Assembly: GCA_031769625.1 (NCBI GenBank)
Contig: JAUIMM010001417.1
Location: 558,001 to 622,000, forward strand
DNA length: 64,000 bases
Source of the DNA: Taudactylus pleione
Lineage: Eukaryota > Chordata > Amphibia > Anura > Myobatrachidae
Reading direction: 5' to 3'
A program made the position numbers and the translations under genes. Position 1 is the stretch's first letter. Every line of letters starts with the position of its first letter. Shown here in pieces: positions 36,893-47,559 of this stretch. The notes under the pieces are model-generated. The model saw only the letters and a program-made list of their open reading frames with translations. It made no database searches and was not told where the DNA came from.

Positions 36893-37830
36893 TTGCCAGA
36901 GGCTTTGTCAGCTAAGTTGTTGGCACTGTGTATGAGAGCTGTTGGTGAGTGCGCACTCTGTACAGCAGTTACTAATTCCTGTGTATCGGGCTTTGAGCTG
37001 GCTACCGAGCAGCAAACACAAATCCAGCTACTGCATGAAGATGAGGGAAATAAGAAAAGGTGGCAGATCGTGGAGTTTTTCACAGCTTCAAGTGATATTG
37101 AGGCATTCTTGTGCACTTTTGAACGTACCGCCGCCCGATTAAAGTGGCCAGAGGAGGAATGGGCTGCCCGGTTAGCTCCCTGTCTCACAGGGGAATCACA
37201 GCAAGCCTATACTGAGACTGACAATAGCGGAGGCTAGCTCATATCATCCTCTAAAGCAGGCCATTCTTAGCAGGATCGAGGTGATTGGCCCCAGTAAAGC
37301 TCAGGAGTTCCATGATTGGCGGCTGAACCCCTCTGTGCCTCCCAGAGTTCAACCGGCTAAGCGTGAAAGGGTGGTTACAGCCAGAAAAACATGCAGCGCT
37401 ATACATAGTAGAAATTGTTGCCTTAGACCATGCTATACGGTTATTAGACCATGGGGTACAACACTGGGCCCTGCAAGCTGACCCCCAGACATTTGAGGAG
37501 TTAGCTGTGGTAGTTGAGCGGCATTCTACCTTCGGAAAATTAACCAAAACTAAGCAAGGGTGGCAACCAGTGCCGAAGCCCAGAACCCAGGTACCCATTG
37601 CTAAGGACAAAACCCTGTTTCCTGTGGTGTGTTTCAACTGCGGTGCGTCCTGTCATATGCGGCGGGACTGTCCAAAACAGGATGAAACGATGGACTGCAG
37701 CTCTGGGAAAGTAACCCAATCTATGGTCAGCATGGCTGCTGAGACCATCTCTCCGGCAGAAACCACCCTGTTCTGTATGATGGTACAAGTGAATGGCCGG
37801 CAGATCTGGGAACTAGTTGATACTGACTAG
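36893..37830 (+). pseudogene. Ty3/gypsy gag remnant with SCAN-like segment and zinc knuckle
   Basis: N-terminal part (36893-37237) includes DIEAFLCTFERTAARLKWPE and LAPCLTGESQQAYTE, the capsid-like region of gypsy gag. After frame changes, 37363-37830 reads WLQPEKHAALYIVEIVALDH, then ADPQTFEELAVVVERH, strongly like the capsid C-terminal segment of Gmr1-type gypsy elements that is related to the vertebrate SCAN domain. A CCHC knuckle CFNCGASCHMRRDC (C-x2-C-x4-H-x4-C) follows near 37630-37670. The frame runs to ELVDT, the start of the protease active site (normally DTG), where a palindromic MITE begins at 37824. No pol follows. Inactive. Confidence 0.8.
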
Positions 37831-38016
37831 ATTAGAATATGACTAGCCATAACGTAAACATTAATATTTAGACATATAACACACATAAATACCGTATATA
37901 AAAAAAATGTATTGGTTGTACGTATTTTTTTTTATATGCGGTATTTGTTGGTATTTATGTATGTGTTACATGTCTAATTATTAATGTTTACATTATGGCT
38001 AGTCATATTCTAGTCA
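37824..38016. mobile_element. 193-bp palindromic MITE, TGACTAG ends
   Basis: Arms run from TGACTAGATTAGAATATGAC inward and, on the right, from CTAGTCATATTCTAGTCA inward (reverse complement TGACTAGAATATGACTAG). The arms stay complementary for about 75 bases (GCCATAACGTAAACATTAAT versus ATTAATGTTTACATTATGGC). It interrupts the gypsy remnant exactly at the protease Asp-Thr-Gly codons. Confidence 0.75.
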
Positions 38017-38089
38017 ATAAATATACATTGCATATAAAATATACTAATAAATGTATATATATTTTTTAGTGAACATCAGACCCCCCGAT

Positions 38090-40927
38090 TATTCTATTTT
38101 TATTTAATAATAAATGGTGTCGTATTAGCGCAAATAGACCTTTCTCTTTGTAATTCATGAGAAGGGGGCAACAGTATAAGAGACAGGGGATGGGTGAGAC
38201 GTCCACCACTATCCAGAAAGACGTCATTTTTAACCTCTCCTCCTACGATCTGTCCGATAGTGAATATAGTTTATTATCTAAAGGACTATCGTTTGTACCC
38301 AACACAAATTTTGATGAATTTACATGGAATATTGGGAAACGTGAACTAACATGCAAGTTGAAGTTAAAAGAATTAAGGATGAGAAAACATTAACTACAAA
38401 CCCGATCCCACAACAGCTAAAAAATTTAAAAATAAATCATCGTTTGAGCCTCAGTCACACAATCTGAGTATAAAAACTTTTTCTAGTTTATTGGAACCGG
38501 AAGTAAAAAACAATATGAAAATAATACCACCACCACATCCTAATTTGTCTCCATTGGAACGGCAGGCCTTAAACAATCTGTCACGCAACAATAAACCGAT
38601 AATTCGCCCCGCTGATAAGGGGGCGCCATTGTACTTCAAGATTTAGCAGACTATAACAAAGAAATTGTGCGACAATTACCGGAACCATTGGTTTATAAGA
38701 AACTTAGTGGCGATCCAACTAACATCTGTAAGTAAAAGCTGTTTAATACTCATAACTAATACATTAGCAGTGGATTGTGGTCTTGTTACTGAACAAATCA
38801 AAGAAATATTGTTACCAGAATTTCCTCGAGTACCAACTCTACTATCCCTAAAATAAATAAGGGCTTAGACCCGCCTCCAGGTCGCCCAATTGTGTCAGCC
38901 CAAGGCTCTTTATTTCAGCCCACAGTGACATTTTTGGACTCTCTACTTCAACCATTAATTAAAAAATAACCTACATTTCTTTTGGATACAACTAGATTGT
39001 TGAATAAACTGGGTACACTATCAGAACTTCCTGATGAATGTTGGTTCTTTAGTGTTGATGTTATCAATCTATATACCATAATTCCGCATGACATGGGCCT
39101 TATGTCTTAAGATTTTTTTTACACCAAGAAAGTAATTATGACATGACACAAATTGAGATTACACTTTATTTGATTTGCTTTTGAATAATAATTATTTTGT
39201 GTATGATGACCATTTTTTTCTTCAAACTCAAGGCTGCGCTATGGGTTCTGATGTGGCTCCGTCATATGCAAATATATTCATGTTTGCAGTTGAACATCAA
39301 ATATTGTTTTGCAAATAAGAAAATGGTTGATCAAATTTTACTGTTTAGTAGATTCATATATGATCTCTTAATTCTTTTGTGTGGAGATAAACAAATTATT
39401 TGTGATCTGACAGATGATCATAATAGCTCAGACAGCCTAGTGAAATTCACATATCAATTTAGTTGTAATAATATTGATTTTCATGATGTAAACCTTGTAA
39501 TTCTAAATAAGCATATTAAAACCACCGTATATTCCAAACCTACCGATCACAACACATTTTTGAAAGCTCAAAGTTATCACCCTGGGAGACTTATCAATGG
39601 CTTACAATATTCCCAGTTGATTCGGATTAGACGAATAAATAGTGATATAGGCACAGCGGAACTACAAATTGACTCATTAATAAAAAAAAAATCTAAAAAG
39701 GGGATATGATAGAAATAACCTGTATACATGTAAAAATAAAGTATTAGCTCTGGAAAGACAAACATTACTGCAGAAACCAGACTGTAGAAGAAGATCTAGC
39801 AAAATTTCCATGGGTTAATAAATACCATTCTGCTTCATATATTATCAACAAAATGGCTAAAAAGGTTTGGTTTAGTGCACTCAGATGAGGCAGTTCATGT
39901 GTCCGATTATAATTTATTGCCTTGTTATACCAGAGGCCGTAATCTCAGAGACATTTTAATAAAAACTGAAATTTCAACTAAAGTGCAGTGAAACAATACT
40001 TTCTGCGCAGAACTAAATTAGACTGCTTTAAATGTACATGCATTAAGTGCCAGTATTAACTGGGGATACATTTGCACACCCCCATACAGGTAAAATGTTT
40101 AAAATATGACATTACTTTAATTGTGATTCAACTTTTGTAGTTTATCGAATAATTTATCCATGTGGGCTGAACTATATCAGTAAAACTGAACAAAAATGTA
40201 AAGAACGCATGGAACAACATAGAGCGGCTATTCGTGCCGCACTTACAAGTGGTGGGAGCAAACTGTTGCTCGCCACTTCCAGGAATTTAAACATGCGCTA
40301 AGAAGTCTCAGATATTGAATGATTGAGTTTCCATCGTTAAGAGGTGGGAATCGCCCTCTTAAGTTATTATAGAGGCGAGATGGATACATCACCCTAAAGG
40401 ACTGAATGATAGTATCCCATATTCATGTTTCCAATAAAATTACAAAGTGTATTTTTGTGAAGCGACGTAACCATTAAACTATAGGACATATGTTTTATGA
40501 TATTACATTGTATGGTGACTATAAGCCTCATCTCTGCTACAATGTATATTTTTGTATAGCTATGTTACTTGATTTTGCTGTTCCTTTAACTTTGTAACCA
40601 TGGTGATGGGTAAACACTTCTGTATCATTGTAGTGTTCTTTGTTGATGAGGTCTACAATGAGCACGCTGCTGGGGCGGGAATGTGATCCCAGCCTGGAAG
40701 CCACCATTACACTTGGTTGATAAGGTATATAAGGTATGTTGTTGTGTTACTTATTTATCCTGATGACAATATGATAAATATATTGAAATGTTGAGAAAGT
40801 ATCTCCGTAGCTGTGATCATTTCTAGTTTATGCCTGGAGTGCCGCACCTTTATGGTTATTATCTCAGTATTTGTGAGGGCACCTGCAGTAGCATTGAAAG
40901 CAAATTGGAGTGCCAGACCTTGAACTG

Positions 40928-40930
<3 letters not shown>
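38090..40930 (+). pseudogene. Penelope-like retroelement: reverse transcriptase plus GIY-YIG endonuclease, decayed
   Basis: Pieces in several frames, in the order expected for Penelope-like elements: VIFNLSSYDLSDSEYSLLSK and GLSFVPNTNFDEF (38220-38325); LSPLERQALNNLSRNNKPII then RPADKG (38550-38630); [17 protein letters not shown] (38870-38925); [16 protein letters not shown] and FFSVDVINLYTIIPHDMG (39040-39110); GCAMGSDVAPSYANIFM (39230-39280); TTVYSKPTDHNTFLKAQSYH (39520-39580); and, near 40130-40250, VYRIIYPCGLNYISKTEQKC followed by KERMEQHRAAIRAAL, a GIY-YIG-type nuclease segment. Stops and frameshifts make it inactive. The 5' edge is uncertain; the 3' edge is near a TA microsatellite at 40932. 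Confidence 0.85.

Positions 40931-40962
<32 letters not shown>
40931..40962. repeat. (TA)n microsatellite
   Basis: About 16 TA dinucleotides in a row just after the Penelope-like remnant. Confidence 0.9.
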
Positions 40963-40963
<1 letters not shown>

Positions 40964-41576
40964 CAGTATAATATTGTACAACGGGGATTGAAATGAGGAC
41001 TCCAAACAGGCAGGTACTTGGTAAAGCAATGTCATTTTAATGGTAGCAGACACTGCAGCTTAGCATACATGAGGCTAGGCCTGGGCACATACAGGCACAT
41101 AACAAAAACAAACATAAAAGTCTCAGCACTCCTTGTGCTAATCAGTCAGCAGTGGCTTGCAGCCACAATTTGGGCATGCTCTCCCAGCATACCCCTTTGA
41201 CCTTCCAGATCCTGGCAACTTAATGCTAACCACCACCCCCTGTCTATCGCCTGGCTAGCTTATCCATCATCAGGAGCAATGAGCAATAGGTGTGTGAGAG
41301 TTTTAAACCCTTCCTATGCTGCTGACTTCCTAGTGGCTCTGGGAGACCAGGAAAACCCGGAATTCTATATTACCAGTTTGAGCTGTGCAGCCCAGAAAAC
41401 CTGGAATTCCAAACTTCTTTTGTAGGTGCAGAATGTGCTAATCTTGTTTTCCTCTCCCTTGGAGGGAGTTGATCATACCAGAATGTGGGCAATTAAGATG
41501 AGAGACAACCCCTCTCACCACAGTATATTATATACATATAGCAAATTAATATTCATCCTAGGTCCCTATCGGAGAC
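40963..41576. other. unassigned segment
   Basis: About 600 bases without a recognised gene. Phrases AGAAAACCTGGAATTCC and GGAAAACCCGGAATTC repeat once. It could be part of an old retroelement, but no ends were found. Confidence 0.35.
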
Positions 41577-41579
41577 TTA

Positions 41580-42351
41580 GGGGTGAATTCAATTACTCAC
41601 GATATTGCTTTAACTTAACGGGTGTTAAGTTATCGCACACTTCATGACGTTTGTGCGATCATTTCGTCTTTCTGCTATGCTCGCCCCATTATTCGCACAG
41701 ATCTATTACAAAAGTCACAAAGCCGCACACACGTGATCATCTTTCATGTATTTTGCTAGGATAATTATAAGAAAAAAATAGGTAAATCTGCCTGTACCCC
41801 AAAAAGGCAAAGTGATGTAGGATAATAATATAAAAGTGTATTAGTGGCCCTAATAGAAGCATTTGGGGTTCTTATAAAGGGTGAATGACTGTTATAGGCA
41901 CGTTTCTAAAACAGTTAAATAATGACAGTAAGTTTTTTTTCCTGCAAAATAAATGTACTGCTTTCTTAGGGGGGGGGGGGCATAAAAATGCATATAAGTA
42001 TATTTTTGGGTTCTTATAGGCAACTTTTAAAAAACATTAAAAATACACTTGTAACGCCTATCTGCAAACTAAAAAACACCTGTCCCATCCATACAGCCCC
42101 CCCAAAAAACCTGTCCCACTACTTTAAACCCACTTTTTCCAACATGTCAATATTGGCCAAATTAAGCTAATTATAACATTCTTTTTTCCTAATTAGTCAT
42201 ACAGGAGGGTGTCCCAGTGGTTCTAAACCAAGTCCTGACATTTTTGGCCTAAAATAGGAGTTGTGCACTTTTTATCACCTACTCAGGAGGTGCTGAAAAC
42301 TTTTTGTGGATTTTTCCTATGGAGCAAAAAGCGGCTAATTGAATTCCCTCC
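41580..42351. mobile_element. Harbinger-like MITE, 772 bp, TSD TTA
   Basis: The left end GGGGTGAATTCAATTA and the right end, reverse complemented GGAGGGAATTCAATTA, match at 14 of 16. TTA flanks both sides (41577-41579 and 42352-42354), the usual 3-bp target of PIF/Harbinger elements. The interior contains a G run and no transposase. The family call is inference from the duplication and end structure. Confidence 0.7.
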
Positions 42352-42547
42352 TTAATCTTTAGTGATCTATTAAATATACAGTATAACCAAGTTATTCAAT
42401 TATTATTCATCCTACGTCCGTATTGAAACCTTCATCTGTAATTATGTAGAATATGGATAGCTTAGATTTAGGCATAATGAGAACCTCCCGTAAGATATCT
42501 TGGTATATTCGAATATGGAATCATACTGATATATAATATATACATAC

Positions 42548-42865
42548 ACAGATGGTGTAATGGTTAGCATTACTGCCTCACAGCACTGAGGTCATGGCTT
42601 CAATTCTTAATATGGCCCTAACTGTGTGGAGGTTGTATATTCTCCCTGTGATAGCGTGGTCTTCTCCAGGTACTCCGGGTTCCTCCCAAAGTTCCAAAAA
42701 TATACTGGTAGGTAAATTGTCTCCAAACAAAATGAACTCTAGTGTGTGAGCAAATGGTAGGGAATATAGTGTAATATCCACTGATGTGAATGGCCAAATA
42801 TTCAAAGCATTCCAGAATATGTGTGCGCGCTATATAAGTAACTGATAATAAATAAATAATATACA
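42548..42865 (+). mobile_element. tRNA-derived SINE
   Basis: Begins CACAGATGGTGTAATGGTTA, an A-box-like start, with GGTCATGGCTTCAATTC as a B-box-like motif about 35 bases later; these are the internal RNA polymerase III promoter elements. The body continues CTGTGTGGAGGTTGTATATT, CTCCAGGTACTCCGGGTTCC and GCGCTATATAAGTAACTGAT, then an AATAAATAAATAATA tail. The body matches a SINE type common in frogs and fish. It lies downstream of gene B's zinc-finger exon. Confidence 0.8.
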
Positions 42866-43131
42866 TACATACACATATAAACAAAAAGGTATAAAATCAC
42901 ATAAGTGAAGTCACACAGAGGATTATAACATATCTTGGGGGTCGGTAGGACCCGGTGACTCTTGTCTATCTAGTCTAGAAGACCACAGAGATATCAGGTG
43001 ATAGTGATGAGTTTGATTAGTTGAAACCATCTTAGTGAAGCGAATTCAGTTAGCACATCCAGATCACCTACTGATGACACAGTGAAATCTGTCACTGCCC
43101 CTAGGGGTGTTACTATTAAATACTATAAATT

Positions 43132-43137
43132 TTTATT
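43132..43137 (-). promoter_or_regulatory. candidate poly(A) signal of gene B
   Basis: AATAAA on the minus strand, about 170 bases past the stop codon of the gene B zinc-finger exon. Not tested by transcript data. Confidence 0.45.
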
Positions 43138-43304
43138 GCATCTTTATCAAGCCCTATATTAATTATGTATCATTGTTTAGTTTTCTCTAGCACTGTATAG
43201 CCCTCCTCTTTTTATATTGACACACATCCCAATTATCTGCGGATGGATAACTTAAACTGTTACTGTGTGGCTGGAGTGTTGCTACAACGCTGTTTTGTAT
43301 CAGC

Positions 43305-44296
43305 TCAGAAAAATGCTTTTCTCCTATGTGATAGGTGATGTCTAACAAGATGCGATTTTTGTGTAAAACATTTTCCACACTCAGAGCATGGAAATGGTTT
43401 CTCACCTGTGTGACTTCTCTGATGTGTAACAAGATCTGATTTCTGTGTAAAACATTTCCCACATTCAGAACATGGAAATGGCTTCTCACCTGTGTGACAT
43501 CTCTGATGTATAACAAGACCTGATTTCCGTGTAAAATATTTCCCACATTCAGAACATGGAAATGGTTTCTCACCTGTGTGAATTCTCTCATGTCTAACAA
43601 GATATGATTTCCGTGTAAAATATTTCCCACACTCAGAGCATGGAAATTGCTTCTCATTTGTGTGATGTCTCTTATGTGTAACAAGATGTGATTTCTGTGT
43701 AAAACATTTCCCACACTCAGAGCATGGAAATGGTTTCTCACCTGTGTGACTTCTCTGATGTTCAACAAGAACTGATTTCCGTGTAAAACATTTGCCACAT
43801 TCAGAACATGGAAATTGCTTCTCACCTGTGTGACATCTCTGATGTGTAAAAAGATGTGATTTCCGTGTAAAACGTTTCCCACACTCAGGACATGGAAATG
43901 GCCTCTCACCTGTGTGATGTCTTTCATGTCTAACAAGATGTGATTTCCGTGTAAAACATTTCCCACACTCAGGACATGGAAATGGCCTCTCACCTGTGTG
44001 ACGTCTCTCATGTGTAAGAAGAAACAATTTACATGTAAAACATTTCCCACACTCAGAACAGGCAAACACTGTAGCAGGTGTATGAGCTGCACTATGTGTA
44101 ACAAAAGCTGAGGTATCAGGAGAACAGTCCTCATGATTAGAGGGATCAGATGATATATCTGCACTGTAAGGTACTGGATGTTTATTAAGTATAACTGATT
44201 TGTCTCCTGGAGATTCCTGTGTGATGTTATCTTCTATCTTAATATCTGTAGACAAGATGAGATCTCCCTCCAAGTCATTCCTGCTTGTGCGTCCAT
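43305..44296 (-). CDS. Gene B exon: nine C2H2 zinc fingers
   Basis: The acceptor on the minus strand is TTGTATTCCCAGCAG before 44296. The lead-in reads DGRTSRNDLEGDLILSTDIK, then ITQESPGDKS and [15 protein letters not shown]. Nine fingers follow, all with both Cys and both His (H-x3-H), mostly CSECGKCF or CPECGKCF. Helix residues -1 to 6 in order: CKLFLLT, RKSHLVR, RKSHLFT, RKSVLVE, QKSHLVT, RKSYLVR, RKSGLVI, QKSDLVT, QKSHLVR. One linker is HTNEKQF instead of HTGEKPF. The protein ends soon after the last finger with RRKAFF and TGA at 43307-43305; the end appears shifted relative to the usual HTGEKHF continuation. The array is the best preserved coding unit in the window. Confidence 0.9.
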
Positions 44297-44869
44297 CTGC
44301 TGGGAATACAATAAATGTATTATGAGATCTTTATACAGCTCACACACATTACCAGCACTTTACAAAGAATATTTGTCCGTTCACATCAGTCCCTGCCCCA
44401 GTGGAGTTTAAAATCTAGAATCCCTACCACATGGATACACATGTACCCACACTAAGATAATTTTGTGTCAGAAGCCAAGCAACCTACCACTATGATTTTT
44501 GGAGGGTTTGAAGGAAAAACATACAAACTCCACATAGATATGAAGATGGTACATCACCAATGGAAATCTCACCCCGAATGCAGACTTTGCTGGGTAACGT
44601 TCCCTAGCCTTCATCACAGAGCAGGAAGCCTCATTAGCCACAATATCCATCTATACCGTCCTCACACATACACACGGGAAACATGTGGGCTAATCACCAA
44701 ATGCGTCACTACACAAAGTTCCCCAGGATATATATGTAGTAAAATCAGCCTCTATATGGTCCTCTGGTCATCCTCAGGGAGAGTAGCCCCACCAGAGTCA
44801 TGTTACTAAATTAGGGTAATGAGTCACTGTATATAACCGCTGAGAGGGAAGGAGAGCGATAGGACAGAG
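44297..44869. other. gene B intron, unique part
   Basis: No repeat or exon recognised in these 570 bases upstream (in gene sense) of the zinc-finger exon. Confidence 0.45.
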
Positions 44870-45180
44870 CAACACAGAATGATGGCGGCACAGAGCGGGG
44901 GGCAGCAGCACAGGGTAGGGGAATGGTACAGGGCACAGAGAGGGGAGGCAGCAGGACAGGGTAGCGGAATGGCGCAGGGCACAGAGTGGGGGAGGCAGCA
45001 GAACAGGGTAGGGGAATAGCACAGGGCACAGAGTGGAGGAGGCAGCAGGACAGGGTAACGGAATGGCGCAGGGCACAGAGCAGGGGAGGCAGCAGAACAG
45101 GGTAGGGGAATGGCACAGGTGTAAAGCGGGGGAGGCAGAGGGACAGGGTACTAGAAAGGCGCAGGGCACAGACGGGCAAC
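44870..45180. repeat. G-rich minisatellite of about 47-60 bp, about 6 copies
   Basis: Units read GGGGAGGCAGCAGGACAGGG, TAGCGGAATGGCGCAGGGCA, CAGAGTG, with alternating AACAGGGTAGGGGAATGGCA variants, suggesting a two-unit higher-order repeat. Lies in the gene B intron between acidic and finger exons. Confidence 0.85.
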
Positions 45181-45519
45181 AGCAGAAAGAGCAAAACAGA
45201 AGGACAGAGCAGGATTCAGAGACAGGTCGGCAGAAAAAGCGCAACAGTACAGAGCATCTAAGCAGAGAGACTGGAGGAAGCCATTGTGCAATGACGGGTG
45301 TGTGGTTATAGCTCTGTGTGTGTGTGAGAAGGTGGAGTTCATGTGACGTGTGCATTGTGATGTGTAGTATGCAGCACATTGAAAATCAGTCACATATTAC
45401 TCAAGTAAGATAATGGCTATTACATGTAGCTGTGCATGAGAAGGATCATGGGGTCTCATTACCTTAGCCAGTGATTTAATCATTATAGTGACATCCCATG
45501 TACTGATATACAAGATACA

Positions 45520-46150
45520 CCAGAGAGAGGAGACTGGTCAGATATCTGGGCTGGTAACACACAGTGACATGATGTGAGGAGGAGAGCAGGAGTATAATAG
45601 GGGCTGATGGCTCCTGATGTATGAGATACACCAGAGAGTGTGGGGAGGAGACTGGTCAGATCTCTGGGCTAGTAACACATAGTGACATGATGTGAGGGGG
45701 AGAGCAGGAGTATAATAGGTACTGATGGCTCCTGATGTATGAGATACACCAGAGAGTGTGGGGAGGAGACTGGTCAGATCTCTGGGCTGGTAACACACAG
45801 TGACATGATGTGAGGGGGAGAGCAGGAATATAATAGGTGCTGATGGCTCCTGATGTATGACATACACCAGAGAGTGTGGGGAGGAGACTGGTCAGATCTC
45901 TGGGCTGGTAACACACAGTGACATGATGTGAGGGGGAGAGCAGGAGTATAATAGGGGCTGATGGCTCCTGATGTATGAGATACACCAGAGAGTGTGGGGA
46001 GGACACTGGTCAGATCTCTGGGCAGGTAACACAGTGACATGATGTGAGGGGGAGAGCAGGAGTATAATAGAGGCTGATGGCTCCTGATGTATGACATACA
46101 CCAGAGAGTGTGGGGAGGAGACTGGTCAGATCTCTGGTCTGGTAACACAC
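45520..46150. repeat. 118-bp minisatellite, about 5 copies
   Basis: Units contain GGTCAGATCTCTGGGCTGGT, AACACACAGTGACATGATGT, GGGGGAGAGCAGGAGTATAA, GGCTCCTGATGTATGAGATA and CACCAGAGAGTGTGGGGAGG. Spacing between GGTCAGAT starts is 117-119. Also in the intron between acidic and finger exons. Confidence 0.9.
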
Positions 46151-46524
46151 AGTGACATGATGTAAGGGAGGAAAGCAGGATTATAATAGGGGCAGAGGAG
46201 GGTGTAGAATAAGAGATTGTAGTGACTGAATTATTATTCATGTTTACTTATAATAAGCCAATCTTAGTGCTATATGCAAGATATGTAGTTATTAACATGT
46301 GCCACACACATTGGAGCTTACTATCTAAATACCCGAACACACAGGTGCATTGTGTGAGAAGTCAATTAACATACCAGTATTTTTGGGGGATTTGAAAGGA
46401 AATCCACTCAAAACGGGTAGAACACACAAACTCCACACATATAATAAGATGGTTAAAATCTAACTGAACACTATATCATGGTGCAGAGAATGTGACTATT
46501 CTGTAATAAGTGTTTATTACTCAC
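46151..46524. other. gene B intron, unique part
   Basis: About 370 bases of unique intron sequence up to the donor of the acidic exon. Nothing recognised. Confidence 0.4.
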
Positions 46525-46828
46525 CTGTGCTGATATCTGTAGGGATTTCCTCCTTCTTACACTGCTGATCACTTCTCACATACGTCTCTTCTTCTCCCTC
46601 TATATTTTCTGCCTTTATATCAGTCATATACGTCTTTTCTTCTCCCTCAATATCTTCTACTTTGATATCAGTCACATACATCTCTTCTTCTCCCTCTATA
46701 TCTTCTGCCTTCATATCAGTCACATACGTCTCTTCTTCTCCCTCTATATCTTCTGTCTTCATATCAGTCACATACGTCTTTTCTTCTCCCTCTACATCTT
46801 CTACTTTGATATCAGTCAGATCTTCACT
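46525..46828 (-). CDS. Gene B exon: acidic exon with five 16-residue units
   Basis: The minus-strand acceptor GGTCATTTAG precedes 46828 and the donor CAGCACAG|GTGAGT follows 46525; 304 nt, leaving in phase 1, matching the zinc-finger exon. It reads SEDLTDIKVEDVEGEEKTYV and continues with units of the MKAEDIEGEEETYVTD type, ending YVRSDQQCKKEEIPTDIST. All five units carry a hydrophobic-Lys-x-Glu motif (IKVE, MKTE, MKAE, IKVE, IKAE) followed by acidic residues. Same architecture as the 16-unit exon in gene A. Confidence 0.88.
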
Positions 46829-46995
46829 CTAAATGACCCATAAAATAATAACACATTAAAAATGTATGTTCCATTAAGAATATTAGTGTATTAGATGCAC
46901 ACAGGTCAGAAAATAAAATATTGGATTTCTATACTTACATTATGTATCCTTCTATCTCAGTCCTCTGAGGGACACTGGATACTATGAGGTACAGT
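46829..46995. other. gene B intron, unique part
   Basis: Short unique intron stretch between the acidic exon acceptor and a MITE. The small TEENHR-type exon expected in this intron is not here. Confidence 0.4.
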
Positions 46996-47537
46996 GGGCT
47001 TCATTCAGAGGCGGCCGTACGGTCTACGACCGCACGGCCGCCTCGATGTTTGTCCAGTGCGCATGCGCACGAGGGAGCCGGCTCCTTCGTGCGCATGCGT
47101 GAGACCCGCTACGACCGACAGCGCCGGTCGTAGTGGGTCTCTTTCCAAAGGGGGCGAGCTTTCGATGTTGATTGACAGCTTGCCCCGTTTGGAAGGTGGG
47201 CTGGGGGGGTGGCAGCCCAAACGGAGGCGTTCCCATGGGAACGCCTGCCGTTTGGGGGAGGCCCCACTGACATCACTAGTGATGTCAGTGGAGAGCTTCC
47301 GGCTCTGACAGAGCCAGAAGCTCTCCAGGGCTTACGACAAGTGAGACCCTACCCTAGGGTCTCGTCGTAAGCCCCGATGGTCGCTGACCATCGCGACCAT
47401 CACCCTAGCGGTCATTAGAGCTGTGGGTGTAAACCCACAGCCTAACGACTGAAACAGAGGCGGCCGGTCAGGATGCAAGCGGTCGCCCAGTTTCTGAGCG
47501 ACCGCTTGCATCCTCCGACCGCCTCTGAATGAGGGCC
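46996..47537. mobile_element. MITE family member 1, 542 bp, with NRF1-like and CRE-like palindromes
   Basis: The left end GGGCTTCATTCAGAGGCGG and the right end, reverse complemented GGCCCTCATTCAGAGGCGG, are inverted repeats. Flanking triplets are AGT and AGA, a decayed 3-bp duplication. Inside are paired GTGCGCATGCGC sites in opposite orientation (about 47059-47100) and a perfect 28-bp palindrome at 47264-47291 built from CACTGACATCACT and its complement. No transposase. Related to 49333-49833 and 51337-51885. Confidence 0.75.
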
Positions 47538-47559
47538 AGAGTGTGGAGACAGAAGCATG

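Noticed and set aside
42548..42625. Functional tRNA gene
   Set aside because: A- and B-box-like sequences are present but no cloverleaf can be drawn, and the body and tail are those of a SINE.
45033..45311. 92-codon + frame rich in Gln and Gly
   Set aside because: Lies in a G-rich minisatellite of the gene B intron; low complexity, no homology recognised.
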